Counted from the first letter of the stretch, positions 31,634 through 42,869 are shown. The stretch: DNA of 64,000 nt from Arion vulgaris (GCA_020796225.1 CM036753.1:79257441-79321440); one strand, 5' to 3'. Made by a program: numbers and translations. The notes: generated by a model from the sequence alone, not told the origin.

Positions 31634-31848
31634 GCCGTCCATCGCAAGCGATGATGACAACAATCTCAGACGTGTACTGTTGCACCTCTCTGGTGTGCGC
31701 GGAGGTGACTGTAGAGTTCAATCCTAGAACAGAATCCCCGACCACAGGTGAGGCATACATGATCAAGGTTAGACATATGCGTGTTGTGTGCTCTGTCTTT
31801 CGCGCTGCTCGTTTTCTCTGTGACTCAACAATACGATGATTCTCAGCT
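31634..31848 (-). mobile_element. LINE 3' fragment inside the 41-bp array, copy 2
   Basis: Same end points and same flanking unit variants as copy 1, spaced 1165 bp from it. The left side has the CATACATCTTGAACTATATGG unit and the right side has the CAGACATC, TGTTGAT units in both. This is duplication of a block, not a second independent insertion. Confidence 0.92.
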
Positions 31849-32262
31849 ATCTTACATACATCTAGAACTATGTGGATAATATCAGTAGTATCTTACATAT
31901 ATCTAGAACTATGTAGATAATATCAGTAGTATCTTACAGACATCTAGAACTATGTTGATAATATCAGTAGTATCTTACATACATCTAGAACTATGTAGAT
32001 AATATCAGTAGTATCGTACATACATCTAGAACTATGTGCATAATATCAGTAGTATCTTACATACATCTAGAACTAAGTGGATAATATCAGTAGTATCTTA
32101 CATACATCTAGAACTATGTGCATAATATCAGTAGTATCTTACATACATCTAGAACTATGTGCATGATATCAGTAGTATCTTACATACATCTAGAACTATG
32201 TGGATAATATCAGTAGTATCTTACATACATCTAGAACTATGTGGATAATATCAGTAGTGTTT

Positions 32263-32880
32263 TTAAAACGTCAATACTTTTTCTATATAAACTGAAAATC
32301 AATCATACGATCAATGTAAAAATGTATTAAATATTCAAAATAGTTTCCAGTTGTTATACTGAAGTTGCTTTCTTATAAAGTAAATTTATACAACTAACAA
32401 TGAGCATTGTTGCTCTTCTTTTCTGTAACTAAAACATAATGATTACTTCTCATAATCTGAACAAAAGTTGGTAAACTAACATCTTGAACTCTACATGTGA
32501 GCTCATCAATTGTTTTATTGTAATTTCTAGAAACTGATCATGAATTGATTCGAGAATTGTCGTCACACTGCAGCCGTTTGTAATCCAGTGTCGTTTCTTC
32601 TGTGTTTGTATCTAGCATCTCAGGTGGCTCGAGAGATGTATTTCTGCATCTTTTAGTATGATATAGACCCAGGCGGCACCTCATGATACAGAATACAGCG
32701 CATCAGGCGGAACCGTAAGTGGGCGACATAAGCAGCGAAATATAAATCACAATTGAAGATTATTTTAAAGAAAAAGCATTTAACGGACGGCATTTCGAAG
32801 GCTTGCATCATACTGAGAAAATATACCGCACGACCCTGTATAGATCAGTGACGTTCACAGTATGTATATATTAGGTCCGC
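32263..32880. other. No gene seen
   Basis: AT-rich flank of the satellite, no family recognised. Confidence 0.4.
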
Positions 32881-32884
32881 ATCT

Positions 32885-33135
32885 CTCTCTCTCTCGCGAT
32901 CGTTCTTTTTGGCCCTTTTGATCATTCTTATTGTGATATATAAACAAACTTTGTCAGAACGTATTTTACGTCATATCATTAATCGCTATTTGGAGCTCTG
33001 GTGCTTATCCTTCAGCATGGTTTCCGATTTCAGCCAGCGTTTACTGGGTTCGCTCTCCGTCAGCCTTTGGATGTCACCAGCCGACGTGCAAGGCAGCAGG
33101 TTGCTATTTTATTTTACGGTAGCTACCCTTAGTTT
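32885..33135 (+). repeat. REP-F copy
   Basis: Starts TCTCTCTCTCGCGATCG, then TTGATCATTCTTATTGTG, TTTACGTCATATCATTAATC, GGAGCTCTGGTGCTTATCC, CAGCGTTTACTGGGTTCGCT, GCAAGGCAGCAGG. Confidence 0.82.
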
Positions 33136-33139
33136 GCAA

Positions 33140-33270
33140 AAGGTAAAAATTGACCTCACCGTTCAGAAAACAATGGCAAACTACTGAATGTATAAGTGGT
33201 GCCTAGAAAATCAACGACTCGTTTACTGGGATTGATGGCTAAGTCCTTTAGGATCTGCCACGATTTTCAT
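33140..33270 (+). repeat. SINE4 body fragment
   Basis: ACCTCACCGTTCAGAAAACA, ATGGCAAACTACTGAATG, GCCTAGAAAATCAACGAC and TTTACTGGGATTGATGG match the SINE4 body at 27050 and 50128. The head is missing. Confidence 0.7.
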
Positions 33271-33284
33271 GGGGAAAAACATGC

Positions 33285-33648
33285 ACTCATCTGGGACCCC
33301 CACCTCCGGGCCCCAAGTGGGCCCACGTCTCTTCTCTGGATGCACTCTTCATCCCTTTATGTTAAACCGTTCAGCTTTTCCCATCGGCCTGGAGAGATGT
33401 GCATTAATAGTCACTCTGGGACTCCACTCGTCTGTATTGAGAGCGGATCTCATCCAGAGTGACTTCGTCTGCATCACTACTTATACCAGAGTAGCTCTCT
33501 TTCGATCCCTACCCGCTTAGCCAAACAGGAACCATTGTCTGTTTCTATGGTCACCACGCGAAGGTGGGGTAGAATCTTGATTAGTGCCAGCTCACTAATC
33601 CTGGCGCGGCGCTGTCTTTTTGCGCCTTTGACCCCCAGGTCCGCATCT
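33285..33648 (+). repeat. REP-G fragment
   Basis: Contains GGGCCCCAAGTGGGCCCACG, CAGCTTTTCCCATCGGCCTG, GAGTCCCAGAGTGAC (inverted), CGATCCCTACCCGCTTAG, TCTTGATTAGTGCCAGCTCA and GCGCCTTTGACC. REP-F, SINE4 and REP-G lie directly one after the other here. Confidence 0.7.
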
Positions 33649-33900
33649 GACTTATGACTGGTATTATTATTATGAATAATAACGTTAATCAAAATAATAA
33701 CAGATTAAAACGCAATCCTGACTAAACGTTAAGTATTGAAATCAAATATTGTGTTTATAAAAATAAACTAAAACATACTGCTATTTTAAGAAATACTTTT
33801 TTTATTGATATTCTGATTAATATTACAGCCAACGGAGCAAAGTAGGGCACCGGGAGTGTATAGCATAGTCACCGTGGTGTTCGCTTATAAGGACAGTGCT
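33649..33900. other. No gene seen
   Basis: AT-rich spacer between REP-G and SINE1. Confidence 0.4.
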
Positions 33901-33904
33901 GATT

Positions 33905-34108
33905 TTTTTTTTCTGATCCAGAAGCACTTGAGATTTTAGCTCTTCGGCTCGGTGGCATGGACATTGTAACCCTTCGGTTCGGGGCAACGAACACCGTAAA
34001 TCTGGAGAACATGTGGCTTTTCTACCAGCCCACGGAATTGAACAGCACTCACATGGGGATTGTCACCCGTCGTCCAACGAGCTACGAACAAGCTGGTCAG
34101 GCTGATAA
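33905..34108 (-). repeat. SINE1 copy, inverted
   Basis: TTTTTTTTTCTGATCCAG at the tail side and GCTACGAACAAGCTGGTCAGG at the head side. The B box (reverse of GGAATTGAACAGC) is damaged. Confidence 0.85.
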
Positions 34109-34304
34109 AGAAACTCCATCTAACCAACTTTTACTTGGTTTTTGCCTAGATTTTCTATTGTACAAACCGTTAGAGATATATTGATCTGATTGCATTCTTA
34201 TTAGGTGACCATATAATTTTATTTTTAGTCATTTCTTGTGAACAACATTTTGTGCTACAGTTAACATGCTGTCAGTATTTTATTTGAACATGCTAAATAT
34301 ATAC

Positions 34305-34412
34305 TATAGTCTGTCCATTAGTTCGTGAGCACGTTTGAAATTGATTTTCTCGAAAACTACCTGTTGGATCTCAGTGATTTTTGCATGCAGCCTTAGAATA
34401 TCCATGACGCTA
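34305..34412 (+). repeat. Left terminal inverted repeat of the transposon
   Basis: 108 bp; pairs with 36378-36485 with two mismatches (TTAGTTCG/TTAATTCG and GCATGCAGCC/GCAAGCAGCC). Confidence 0.95.
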
Positions 34413-34978
34413 AAATAAAGCTAACCAGTAGTCCATAGATGCTACGGATTTTGCACATCGGCGAATTCATTTGATCTTTTATGACAATTGCAAATACGGG
34501 GGCTCAAATTTTAGATTTTACAGTATCCCTAGAATTTGTCCATGTCAATTCTATTCATAGGTGTATCTCCATATTAACTTGATAGGTCAAGTAATTAAGT
34601 GTGTTGCCCTTTATGTGCAATCGTGAACTTGGATACAATATGCAACAGTTAGTCCTCCCCTTCGGTCACCATTAGACCCCAGGGTGTCTTAACTTCACCA
34701 CAAATTGTATGATGGTAGACGCATTTGGATATGGAAATGTATACGTTGCTATTTCTCAGTCTGTAATCAAAATATGATTTGTATCATCCCGAATCTGACG
34801 ATTCCATGAGGTTGATAATTGTTACTGGCTGGACAAATTGTAATCCATCTCGGTGCCAGTACTCGTCTTCCTCTCGGAGCACATGTTCAACACACTTCTT
34901 CCAGAACTGCATGTCTATCATTGAGAAGGACTCACGTGTCAGAACTTCAACATCACACATTTTAAACGTCCTGTTCTG

Positions 34979-36100
34979 TTCGGCAACGCCCTTTTACTTT
35001 AGCCCAGACAAGCTCTATCGGATTGAGCATGATATGGAGGTAGTCGCAAAGACGTGTGGCCGTATTCCGCAATGATTTTGTCAATATGAAACACCTTTGT
35101 CTTATTTGTCATCCTCACCAGGTGCAACAACTCGGGTTTCAAATATGTATCATCGAAGCTGACATTTTCCTTAGCAAGCCAAGTCCTAATTTGATCTTTT
35201 GTATTTGATGCAGTTGGTACTTTGTCTTCCGCTGATACTGCGTTGTGATAGGATGCATTATCCGTTACCAAGCATGATGGTCTGTTTAGAATTGGAAGTA
35301 GATCTTTCTCCATCCAGTGCCTGAAAATATGTCCATTCATTTCTGTGTGTAGTCCCTACCGTCGGTACTTTTGATTGGAAAATAAGTCCAGCGTCATGGA
35401 CAAGACCTTCTTCACTACTTCCTGCATGTGTTAGTATAATACGCTGGTCTTTGCTGCTTGGTATTTTTCTTTCTGTTCACCGTCTACTGATTGCCATTCT
35501 TTACCATTGGTGTGGTGAGCATTGACCCAGGATTCGTCCAAATATACAATATCATAGCCTTGCCTCCGCGCTCACGGATCTGCCTCAGGTATTTACTTCG
35601 GGCAGCAATTAAATGTGGCTTTTCACAAATAATATTCTTGCCGCCTATAGTTTTTCTGAAGGTGAAGCCGGCGGCTCTTACAATTTTCAATAGAGTACTT
35701 TTAGAATGTCTATGCTGCAATCTGATTGCAGTTTTAATTTCAGTATCCTGAGAGTAACAAGTTGATTTGTCGCAAACATTTTCAAGAGCTCCGTCTTATG
35801 ACATCTATGTCAAAGTCGTCAATTGTTCTTTTCCGTCCTTGCTTGACATTAGTGCACTTTGTGTCCTGTTTAATCCATCGGGAAAAGGATTCTCTATTCA
35901 GACCAAGCGCCAGTTGCGCTCGTTTCTCAGGGTTATGAATATCGCAATATAGATGACCTCTCTTAGATTCCCTACGGAAGTGTTGGTATAGTAAAACTGT
36001 AACCTTCTGCATTGTTATAAATGTGCACTTCAGACTCATTATGAATGTGATATCAATGTCAGTTTTGATAAGCCAACAAATATGATACAATAGCTTCATA
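34979..36100 (-). pseudogene. Broken DDE transposase of the Tc1/mariner-type element
   Basis: Three open pieces in order. The amino end holds a DNA-binding region (ALGLNRESFSRWIKQD, KQGRKRTIDDFDI). The middle holds STLLKIVRAAGFTFRK, IRERGGKAMILYI and, after a frameshift, a YLDESWVNAHHT-like first catalytic D. The carboxy piece holds the second D in LVTDNASYHNA and HTSLRLPPYHA; the following NPIELVWAKVKG-type block with the E is one frame away. All three acidic positions can be seen but never in one frame. Several stops also lie between 35345 and 35480. No active enzyme can be made. Confidence 0.85.
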
Positions 36101-36377
36101 CAAATAGCGAGATACGCCTATAACTATACAACGGTATCCCAATTATAACGTCATATACTTTCCGCTTTCAAAGTCGACTGGGTTAGGTGCACGGGATTTC
36201 ATGAAATTGTTGTATACTCACGATATTTCTATGTTACCATAATGTATTTTTAGAACAACGCGTCTGTGTACCGTAGATCTGTTACTATTGTGTACAATCC
36301 GGTTAGGTTGATTTTAATATAACCTGAAGAAGAAATATTTCAAACTACATCAAATTTTCTTGGAAAAAATATTTCTC

Positions 36378-36485
36378 TAGCGTCATGGATATTCTAAGGC
36401 TGCTTGCAAAAATCACTGAGATCCAACAGGTAGTTTTCGAGAAAATCAATTTCAAACGTGCTCACGAATTAATGGACAGACTATA
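36378..36485 (-). repeat. Right terminal inverted repeat of the transposon
   Basis: Partner of the left repeat. The element ends in GGACAGACTATA. Confidence 0.95.
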
Positions 36486-37090
36486 CAAACAAACATGGGT
36501 GTTACCATACGTTAAGTTAGGGAGGGTGGGAGGGCGGGGGTGCGCCCCTGTAAATTGATTTTTTATCAAACAGTTTTATGCAAATCTGGACTTTTCTCCT
36601 TTTCTGCGAAGTAAACTAACAAATGAAATAATTTGTTTTAATTTTGCCCTCCTGGAAAAAACATCTGTTGACGACCATGCAACGAAGTTTTTGTATTATT
36701 TTAAGAAAGCAAGAATCTCTAATTCTTATATTATTATTATTGCTACACAGTTTGAATGAAATCGTAATAAAACAATCTAAAACTAATCATTTATTTCTGA
36801 ATCTCCATTGTCTTCAATTAACATCTAACATATTTTTTGTTTATGTAATCAATATTAGAATGATTGTATTGCGTGCTGTTATAAGTTCGTGTGACAATCA
36901 ACAAATTAAACATATTTCAAGCAGGATGTATCAAACATAGAGAGAAATAAACAAAATGTTATATTTTGTTGAATTGCTGATTCTTCTGTAATATTGATCC
37001 GAGTTTAATAATATGTTACATTTATAATAACTTTACTGAAAATACATGTATCGCATTTTATTACTATTACTTTTGCTATCTATTATCTGT
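36486..37090. other. No gene seen
   Basis: AT-rich; a G-run (GGGAGGGTGGGAGGGCGGGGG) split over 36519-36541 is the only marked feature and could form a G-quadruplex. Confidence 0.4.
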
Positions 37091-37094
37091 ATTG

Positions 37095-37345
37095 AGGTAT
37101 GTTATATAAGTTAAGGTCTGGCCGATTAGATTATGGCGCAGGCTCCCATTTGGAAGACTAGGGTTCGGTTCCTGGTAAAATCAAGGAGGGTTTTTTTCTT
37201 TCGGGGTAAGAATAAAAAATCACAACCTGAACAATTTCGGGTGAATGCACTAACTATGCGACCATTAGTTTCCTCATACTTATGTCCTCCCTGTCCTACA
37301 CTGCCCTAAAAGTTGGCATTACATGGGCAGTGTGGACATTTTTTT
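37095..37345 (+). repeat. tRNA-like SINE (single copy seen)
   Basis: A-box-like GGTCTGGCCGATTAGATTAT, B-box-like GGGTTCGGTTCC, then a body with TTTCGGGGTAAGAATAAAA and ATTACATGGGCAGTG. The box spacing fits a tRNA-derived head. A fragment related to its 3' side (GAGAATAAAAAACTTCGTG, inverted tRNA-like box) may be at 58035-58145. Confidence 0.5.
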
Positions 37346-37414
37346 ATATAAGTTAAGAAAAGTTGGTCACTCTTATTATTTTATCTTCAAATGACAATCT
37401 CGAGAATACAAAAT

Positions 37415-37794
37415 GTGAGCCGCTCTTGTTGTATGTATGGTACAGTAGTGGGTTTGCTATTTATGTGAGCCACTCTTGTTGTATGTATGGTACAGTAGTG
37501 GGTTTGCTACTTATGTGAGCCACTCTTTTTGTATGTATGGTACAGTAGTGGGTTTGCTACTTATGTGAGCCGTTCTTGTTGTATGGTACAGTAGTGGGTT
37601 TGCTACTTATGTGAGCCGCCCTTATTGTATGTATGGTACAGTAGTGGGTTTGCTACTTATGTGAGTCGCTCTTGTTGTATTTATGGTACAGTAGTGGGTT
37701 TGCTACTTATGTGAGCCACTCTTGTTGTATGTATGGTACAGTAGTGGGTTTGCTACTTATGTGAGCCACTCTTGTTGTATGTATGGTACACACA
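37415..37794 (+). repeat. 50-bp tandem array, about 7.6 units
   Basis: Unit GTGAGCC(A/G)CTCTTGTTGTAT, GTATGGTACAGTAGTGGGTT, TGCTACTTAT; spacing 50 bp (37415, 37465). One unit is shortened (GTTGTATGGTACAG). GTGAGCCGCTC resembles GATGAGCCGCTCATGTTG of the 138-bp unit. Confidence 0.95.
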
Positions 37795-37915
37795 AAATAT
37801 AACACAACATAGGCAATTCATCTGGCCCTAGAACGCAAAGTAAAGCTCCCATCCGTACACTTAACGGCACGAGTGGACAGCCAACTCCATCTTCCACCTG
37901 GGAATAGACAATAGA
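37795..37915 (-). repeat. Stray diverged unit of the 138-bp family, inverted
   Basis: On the minus strand it reads CTATTGTCTATTCCCAGG, TGGAAGATGGAGTTGGCTG, CCACTCGTGCCGTTAAGTG and TTCTAGGGCCAGATGAATTG. This is colinear with the array unit at 18535-19782 at visibly lower identity. Confidence 0.85.
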
Positions 37916-38055
37916 TAACAATTATGGTTGATATGTAGTGCTGTATACGGTGATGACTTTTCTCTATTACAATATGAGTTTGGTTGCAGAACAAGAATCA
38001 CATATTTCTCTGTAGATTTGGAAGGGAAGAAGGTGTTTGTGGTTTTGAAGTACAC

Positions 38056-41000
38056 TACTCGATTACCGTTCCAAACAAACTCTGTTCTAGTCCCGTGTAC
38101 GACTAACGGGTTCATTACTCGATTACCGTTCCAAACAAACTCGGTTCTAGTCCTGTGTACGACTAACGGGTTCATTACTCGATTACCGTTCCAAACAAAC
38201 TCGGTTCTAGTCCTGTGTACGACTAACGGGTTCATTACTCGATTACCGTTCCAAACAAACTCTGTTCAAGTCCCGTGTACGGCTAACGGGTTCATTACTC
38301 GATTACCGTTCCAAACAAACTCGGTTCAAGTCCCGTGTACGACTAACGGGTTCATTACTCGATTACCGTTCCAAACAAACTCGGTTCTAGTCCTGTGTAC
38401 GGCTAACGGGTTCATTACTCGATTACCGTTCCAAACAAACTCTGTTCTAGTCCTGTGTACGACTAACGGGTTCATTACTCGATTACCGTTCCAAACAAAC
38501 TCTGTTCTAGTCCTGTGTACGACTAACGGGTTCATTACTCGATTACCGTTCCAAACAAACTCGGTTCTAGTTCTGTGTACGGCTAACGGGTTCATTACTC
38601 GATTACCGTTCCAAACAAACTCTGTTCTAGTCCCGTGTACGGCTAACGGGTTCATTACTCGATTACCGTTCCAAACAAACTCTGTTCTAGTCCTGTGTAC
38701 GACTAACGGGTTCATTACTCGATTACCGTTCCAAACAAACTCTGTTCTAGTCCTGTGTACGGCTAACGGGTTCATTACTCGATTACCGTTCCAAACAAAC
38801 TCTGTTCTAGTCCCGTGTACGGCTAACGGGTTCATTACTCGATTACCGTTCCAAACAAACTCGGTTCTAGTCCTGTGTACGGCTAACGGGTTCATTACTC
38901 GATTACCGTTCCAAACAAACTCGGTTCTAGTCCTGTGTACGGCTAACGGGTTCATTACTCGATTACCGTTCCAAACAAACTCTGTTCTAGTCCCGTGTAC
39001 GACTAACGGGTTCATTACTCGATTACCGTTCCAAACAAACTTGGTTCTAGTCCCGTGTACGACTAACGGGTTCATTACTCGATTACCGTTCCAAACAAAC
39101 TCGGTTCTAGTCCCGTGTACGACTAACGGGTTCATTACTCGAATACCGTTCCAAACAAACTCTGTTCAAGTCCCGTGTACGGCTAACGGGTTCATTACTC
39201 GATTACCGTTCCAAACAAACTCGGTTCAAGTCCCGTGTACGACTAACGGGTTCATTACTCGATTACCGTTCCAAACAAACTCTGTTCTAGTCCCGTGTAC
39301 GACTAACGGGTTCATTACTCGATTACCGTTCCAAACAAACTCGGTTCTAGTTCTGTGTACGGCTAACGGGTTCATTACTCGATTACCGTTCCAAACAAAC
39401 TCTGTTCTAGTCCCGTGTACGGCTAACGGGTTCATTACTCGATTACCGTTCCAAACAAACTCTGTTCTAGTCCTGTGTACGACTAACGGGTTCATTACTC
39501 GATTACCGTTCCAAACAAACTCTGTTCTAGTCCTGTGTACGGCTAACGGGTTCATTACTCGATTACCGTTCCAAACAAACTCTGTTCTAGTCCGTGTACG
39601 TAACGGGTTCATTACTCGATTACCGTTCCAAACAAACTCGGTTCTAGTCCTGTGTACGGCTAACGGGTTCATTACTCGATTACCGTTCCAAACAAACTCG
39701 GTTCTAGTCCCGTGTACGGCTAACGGGTTCATTACTCGATTACCGTTCCAAACAAACTCGTTTCTAGTCCCGTGTACGGCTAACGGGTTCATTACTCGAT
39801 TACCGTTCCAAACAAACTCTGTTCTAGTTCCGTGTACGGCTAACGGGTTCATTACTCGATTACCGTTCCAAACAAACTCGTTTCTAGTCCCGTGTACGGC
39901 TAACGGGTTCATTACTCGATTACCGTTCCAAACAAACTCTGTTCTAGTCCCGTGTACGACTAACGGGTTCATTACTCGATTACCGTTCCAAACAAACTCG
40001 GTTCTAGTCCTGTGTACGGCTAACGGGTTCATTACTCGATTACCGTTCCAAACAAACTCGGTTCTAGTCCTGTGTACGGCTAACGGGTTCATTACTCGAT
40101 TACCGTTCCAAACAAACTCGGTTCTAGTCCCGTGTACGGCTAACGGGTTCATTACTCGATTACCGTTCCAAACAAACTCGGTTCTAGTCCCGTGTACGGC
40201 TAACGGGTTCATTACTCGATTACCGTTCCAAACAAACTCGGTTCTAGTCCTGTGTACGGCTAACGGGTTCATTACTCGATTACCGTTCCAAACAAACTCG
40301 GTTCTAGTCCTGTGTACGGCTAACGGGTTCATTACTCGATTACCGTTCCAAACAAACTCGGTTCTAGTCCCGTGTACGGCTAACGGGTTCATTACTCGAT
40401 TACCGTTCCAAACAAACTCGTTTCTAGTCCCGTGTACGGCTAACGGGTTCATTACTCGATTACCGTTCCAAACAAACTCTGTTCTAGTTCCGTGTACGGC
40501 TAACGGGTTCATTACTCGATTACCGTTCCAAACAAACTCGTTTCTAGTCCCGTGTACGGCTAACGGGTTCATTACTCGATTACCGTTCCAAACAAACTCT
40601 GTTCTAGTCCCGTGTACGACTAACGGGTTCATTACTCGATTACCGTTCCAAACAAACTCGGTTCTAGTCCCGTGTACGGCTAACGGGTTCATTACTCGAT
40701 TACCGTTCCAAACAAACTCGGTTCTAGTCCCGTGTACGGCTAACGGGTTCATTACTCGATTACCGTTCCAAACAAACTCGGTTCTAGTCCTGTGTACGGC
40801 TAACGGGTTCATTACTCGATTACCGTTCCAAACAAACTCGGTTCTAGTCCTGTGTACGGCTAACGGGTTCATTACTCGATTACCGTTCCAAACAAACTCG
40901 GTTCTAGTCCTGTGTACGGCTAACGGGTTCATTACTCGATTACCGTTCCAAACAAACTCGGTTCTAGTCCTGTGTACGGCTAACGGGTTCATTACTCGAT

Positions 41001-42245
41001 TACCGTTCCAAACAAACTCGGTTCTAGTCCTGTGTACGGCTAACGGGTTCATTACTCGATTACCGTTCCAAACAAACTCTGTTCTAGTTCCGTGTACGGC
41101 TAACGGGTTCATTACTCGATTACCGTTCCAAACAAACTCTGTTCTAGTCCCGTGTACGGCTAACGGTTTCATTACTCGATTACCGTTCCAAACAAACTCG
41201 GTTCTAGTTCTGTGTACGACTAACGGGTTCATTACTCGATTACCGTTCCAAACAAACTCTGTTCTAGTCCTGTGTACGACTAACGGGTTCATTACTCGAT
41301 TACCGTTCCAAACAAACTCGGTTCTAGTCCTGTGTACGACTAACGGGTTCATTACTCGATTACCGTTCCAAACAAACTCGGTTCTAGTCCTGTGTACGGC
41401 TAACGGGTTCATTACTCGATTACCGTTCCAAACAAACTCGGTTCTAGTCCCGTGTACGGCTAACGGGTTCATTACTCGATTACCGTTCCAAACAAACTCG
41501 GTTCTAGTCCTGTGTACGACTAACGGGTTCATTACTCGATTACCGTTCCAAACAAACTCGGTTCTAGTCCCGTGTACGGCTAACGGGTTCATTACTCGAT
41601 TACCGTTCCAAACAAACTCGGTTCTAGTCCCGTGTACGGCTAACGGGTTCATTACTCGATTACCGTTCCAAACAAACTCGGTTCTAGTCCTGTGTACGAC
41701 TAACGGGTTCATTACTCGATTACCGTTCCAAACAAACTCGGTTCTAGTCCCGTGTACGGCTAACGGGTTCATTACTCGATTACCGTTCCAAACAAACTCT
41801 GTTCTAGTTCCGTGTACGACTAACGGGTTCATTACTCGATTACCGTTCCAAACAAACTCGGTTCTAGTCCCGTGTACGACTAACGGGTTCATTACTCGAT
41901 TACCGTTCCAAACAAACTCTGTTCTAGTCCCGTGTACGGCTAACGGGTTCATTACTCGATTACCGTTCCAAACAAACTCGGTTCAAGTCCCGTGTACGAC
42001 TAACGGGTTCATTACTCGATTACCGTTCCAAACAAACTCGGTTCTAGTCCTGTGTACGACTAACGGGTTCATTACTCGATTACCGTTCCAAACAAACTCG
42101 GTTCTAGTCCCGTGTACGACTAACGGGTTCATTACTCGATTACCGTTCCAAACAAACTCTGTTCTAGTCCTGTGTACGACTAACGGGTTCATTACTCGAT
42201 TACCGTTCCAAACAAACTCTGTTCTAGTCCCGTGTACGGCGAACG
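38056..42245 (+). repeat. 60-bp satellite, about 70 units, open in frame
   Basis: Unit ACTCGATTACCGTTCCAAAC, AAACTCGGTTCTAGTCCCGT, GTACGGCTAACGGGTTCATT. Strict 60-bp spacing holds except one unit near 39590 that lost 1 and 2 bases, keeping frame. A plus-strand frame runs from 37928 to 42280 with a 20-residue repeat (TRLPFQTNSVLVPCTANGFI), but no ATG opens it. The minus strand is open too (repeat MNPLAVHGTRTEFVWNGNRV), broken only where GTTCAAGTC makes a stop. Variable sites change amino acids freely (P/L, T/A, L/Q), so selection for a protein is not evident. Confidence 0.95.
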
Positions 42246-42356
42246 AGTTAGTTCCAGTGATCCTTGATCTCAATATGTGAGATTTAATTTCGAATCCTTT
42301 CAAAGACGGATGATATAAGGTGGTAGGTTCCTTGTTCAAGTTGAGCAAGTGAAAGA

Positions 42357-42790
42357 TTACTTTGTAGTTGGAAGTCGTAAGAGTAGCTGTAAGAGTAGCC
42401 GTAAGAGTAGCCTGAAAAGCAGCTCATTATCATTATCAAATAGCTTGTCCTGAGCAGAACTTTGCCACCCCAACAGTCGTCCGGAATTTTTCTCTCTTAT
42501 AGGCTGATGTCCTGCCTCTGCAGCCATCATGTTCAAACCATCATTTAAATCCTGAATTTCTCTTCTCCGTGGTCTTCCTCTTCTTCTCTTTGCCGGTATG
42601 CCTCCTTCCATGATGGTCTTCTCCAGCCCTTCGTGTCTTTTTATATGTACAAAATATCTAAATTTTCTCTTTCTTATTTGAAGCATCAGCCAATTTTCTT
42701 TGATTTTGAGTTCTTTCTGGATAGATCTATTTGTTCTCTTCTCTGTTCAAGATATACGAAGGACTCTTCTGTAACACTACGTTTCTGAAA
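42357..42790 (-). pseudogene. LINE carboxy-terminal fragment
   Basis: Reads LKIKENWLMLQIRKRKFRYF, HIKRHEGLEKTIMEGGIPAK, RRRGRPRRREIQDLNDGLN and LGWQSSAQDKLFDNDNE; the 3' end carries NDNE-type codons (TGATAATG). Upstream pieces in other frames give RRVLRIS and EKRTNRSIQKE. The same family is at 58665-59190. Truncated at its 5' end. Confidence 0.82.
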
Positions 42791-42869
42791 AGCAGCTGCC
42801 ATGACAAAAATCATTAACACTAATTTTTAAAAAAAAATATAATTTCACTTTTCACATTTCTTAACCTGA

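Larger units (their letters stand above)
29836..32262 (+). repeat. 41-bp satellite array, about 48-50 units
   Basis: Unit CAGTAGTATCTTACATACAT, CTAGAACTATGTGGATAATA, T; spacing 41 bp (29836, 29877 and so on). Main variant site is GTGCAT/GTGGAT/GTAGAT/ATGGAT. The array begins directly at the end of the 44-bp array without spacer. It is interrupted twice by the same 212-215 bp LINE fragment. Confidence 0.97.
34305..36485 (-). mobile_element. Tc1/mariner-superfamily DNA transposon, inactivated
   Basis: The ends are 108-bp inverted repeats (34305-34412 and 36378-36485) that differ at two positions. They begin TATAGTCTGTCCATTA and contain GTGAGCACGTTTGAAATTG and CTACCTGTTGGATCTCAGTG. TA at both tips fits the TA target duplication of this superfamily. 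The interior carries a transposase on the minus strand, broken by stops and shifts. At 2.18 kb it has full-length architecture with only the coding part decayed. Confidence 0.9.

Noticed and set aside
29836..32262. CRISPR-like array in the 41-bp repeat
   Set aside because: No spacers. The only interruptions are two copies of one LINE fragment.
35484..35720. An intact transposase gene
   Set aside because: The pieces with the catalytic acids are in different frames and separated by several stops.
39226..41952. A 908-codon protein on the minus strand of the 60-bp array
   Set aside because: It has an ATG in every unit, so an ATG means nothing, and it breaks wherever a GTTCAAGTC unit occurs. It is a shadow of the satellite.
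37928..42280. A giant repetitive protein gene on the plus strand of the 60-bp array
   Set aside because: The frame opens with TTG, has no ATG before its last codon, is also open on the other strand, and its variable sites show no bias to silent changes.
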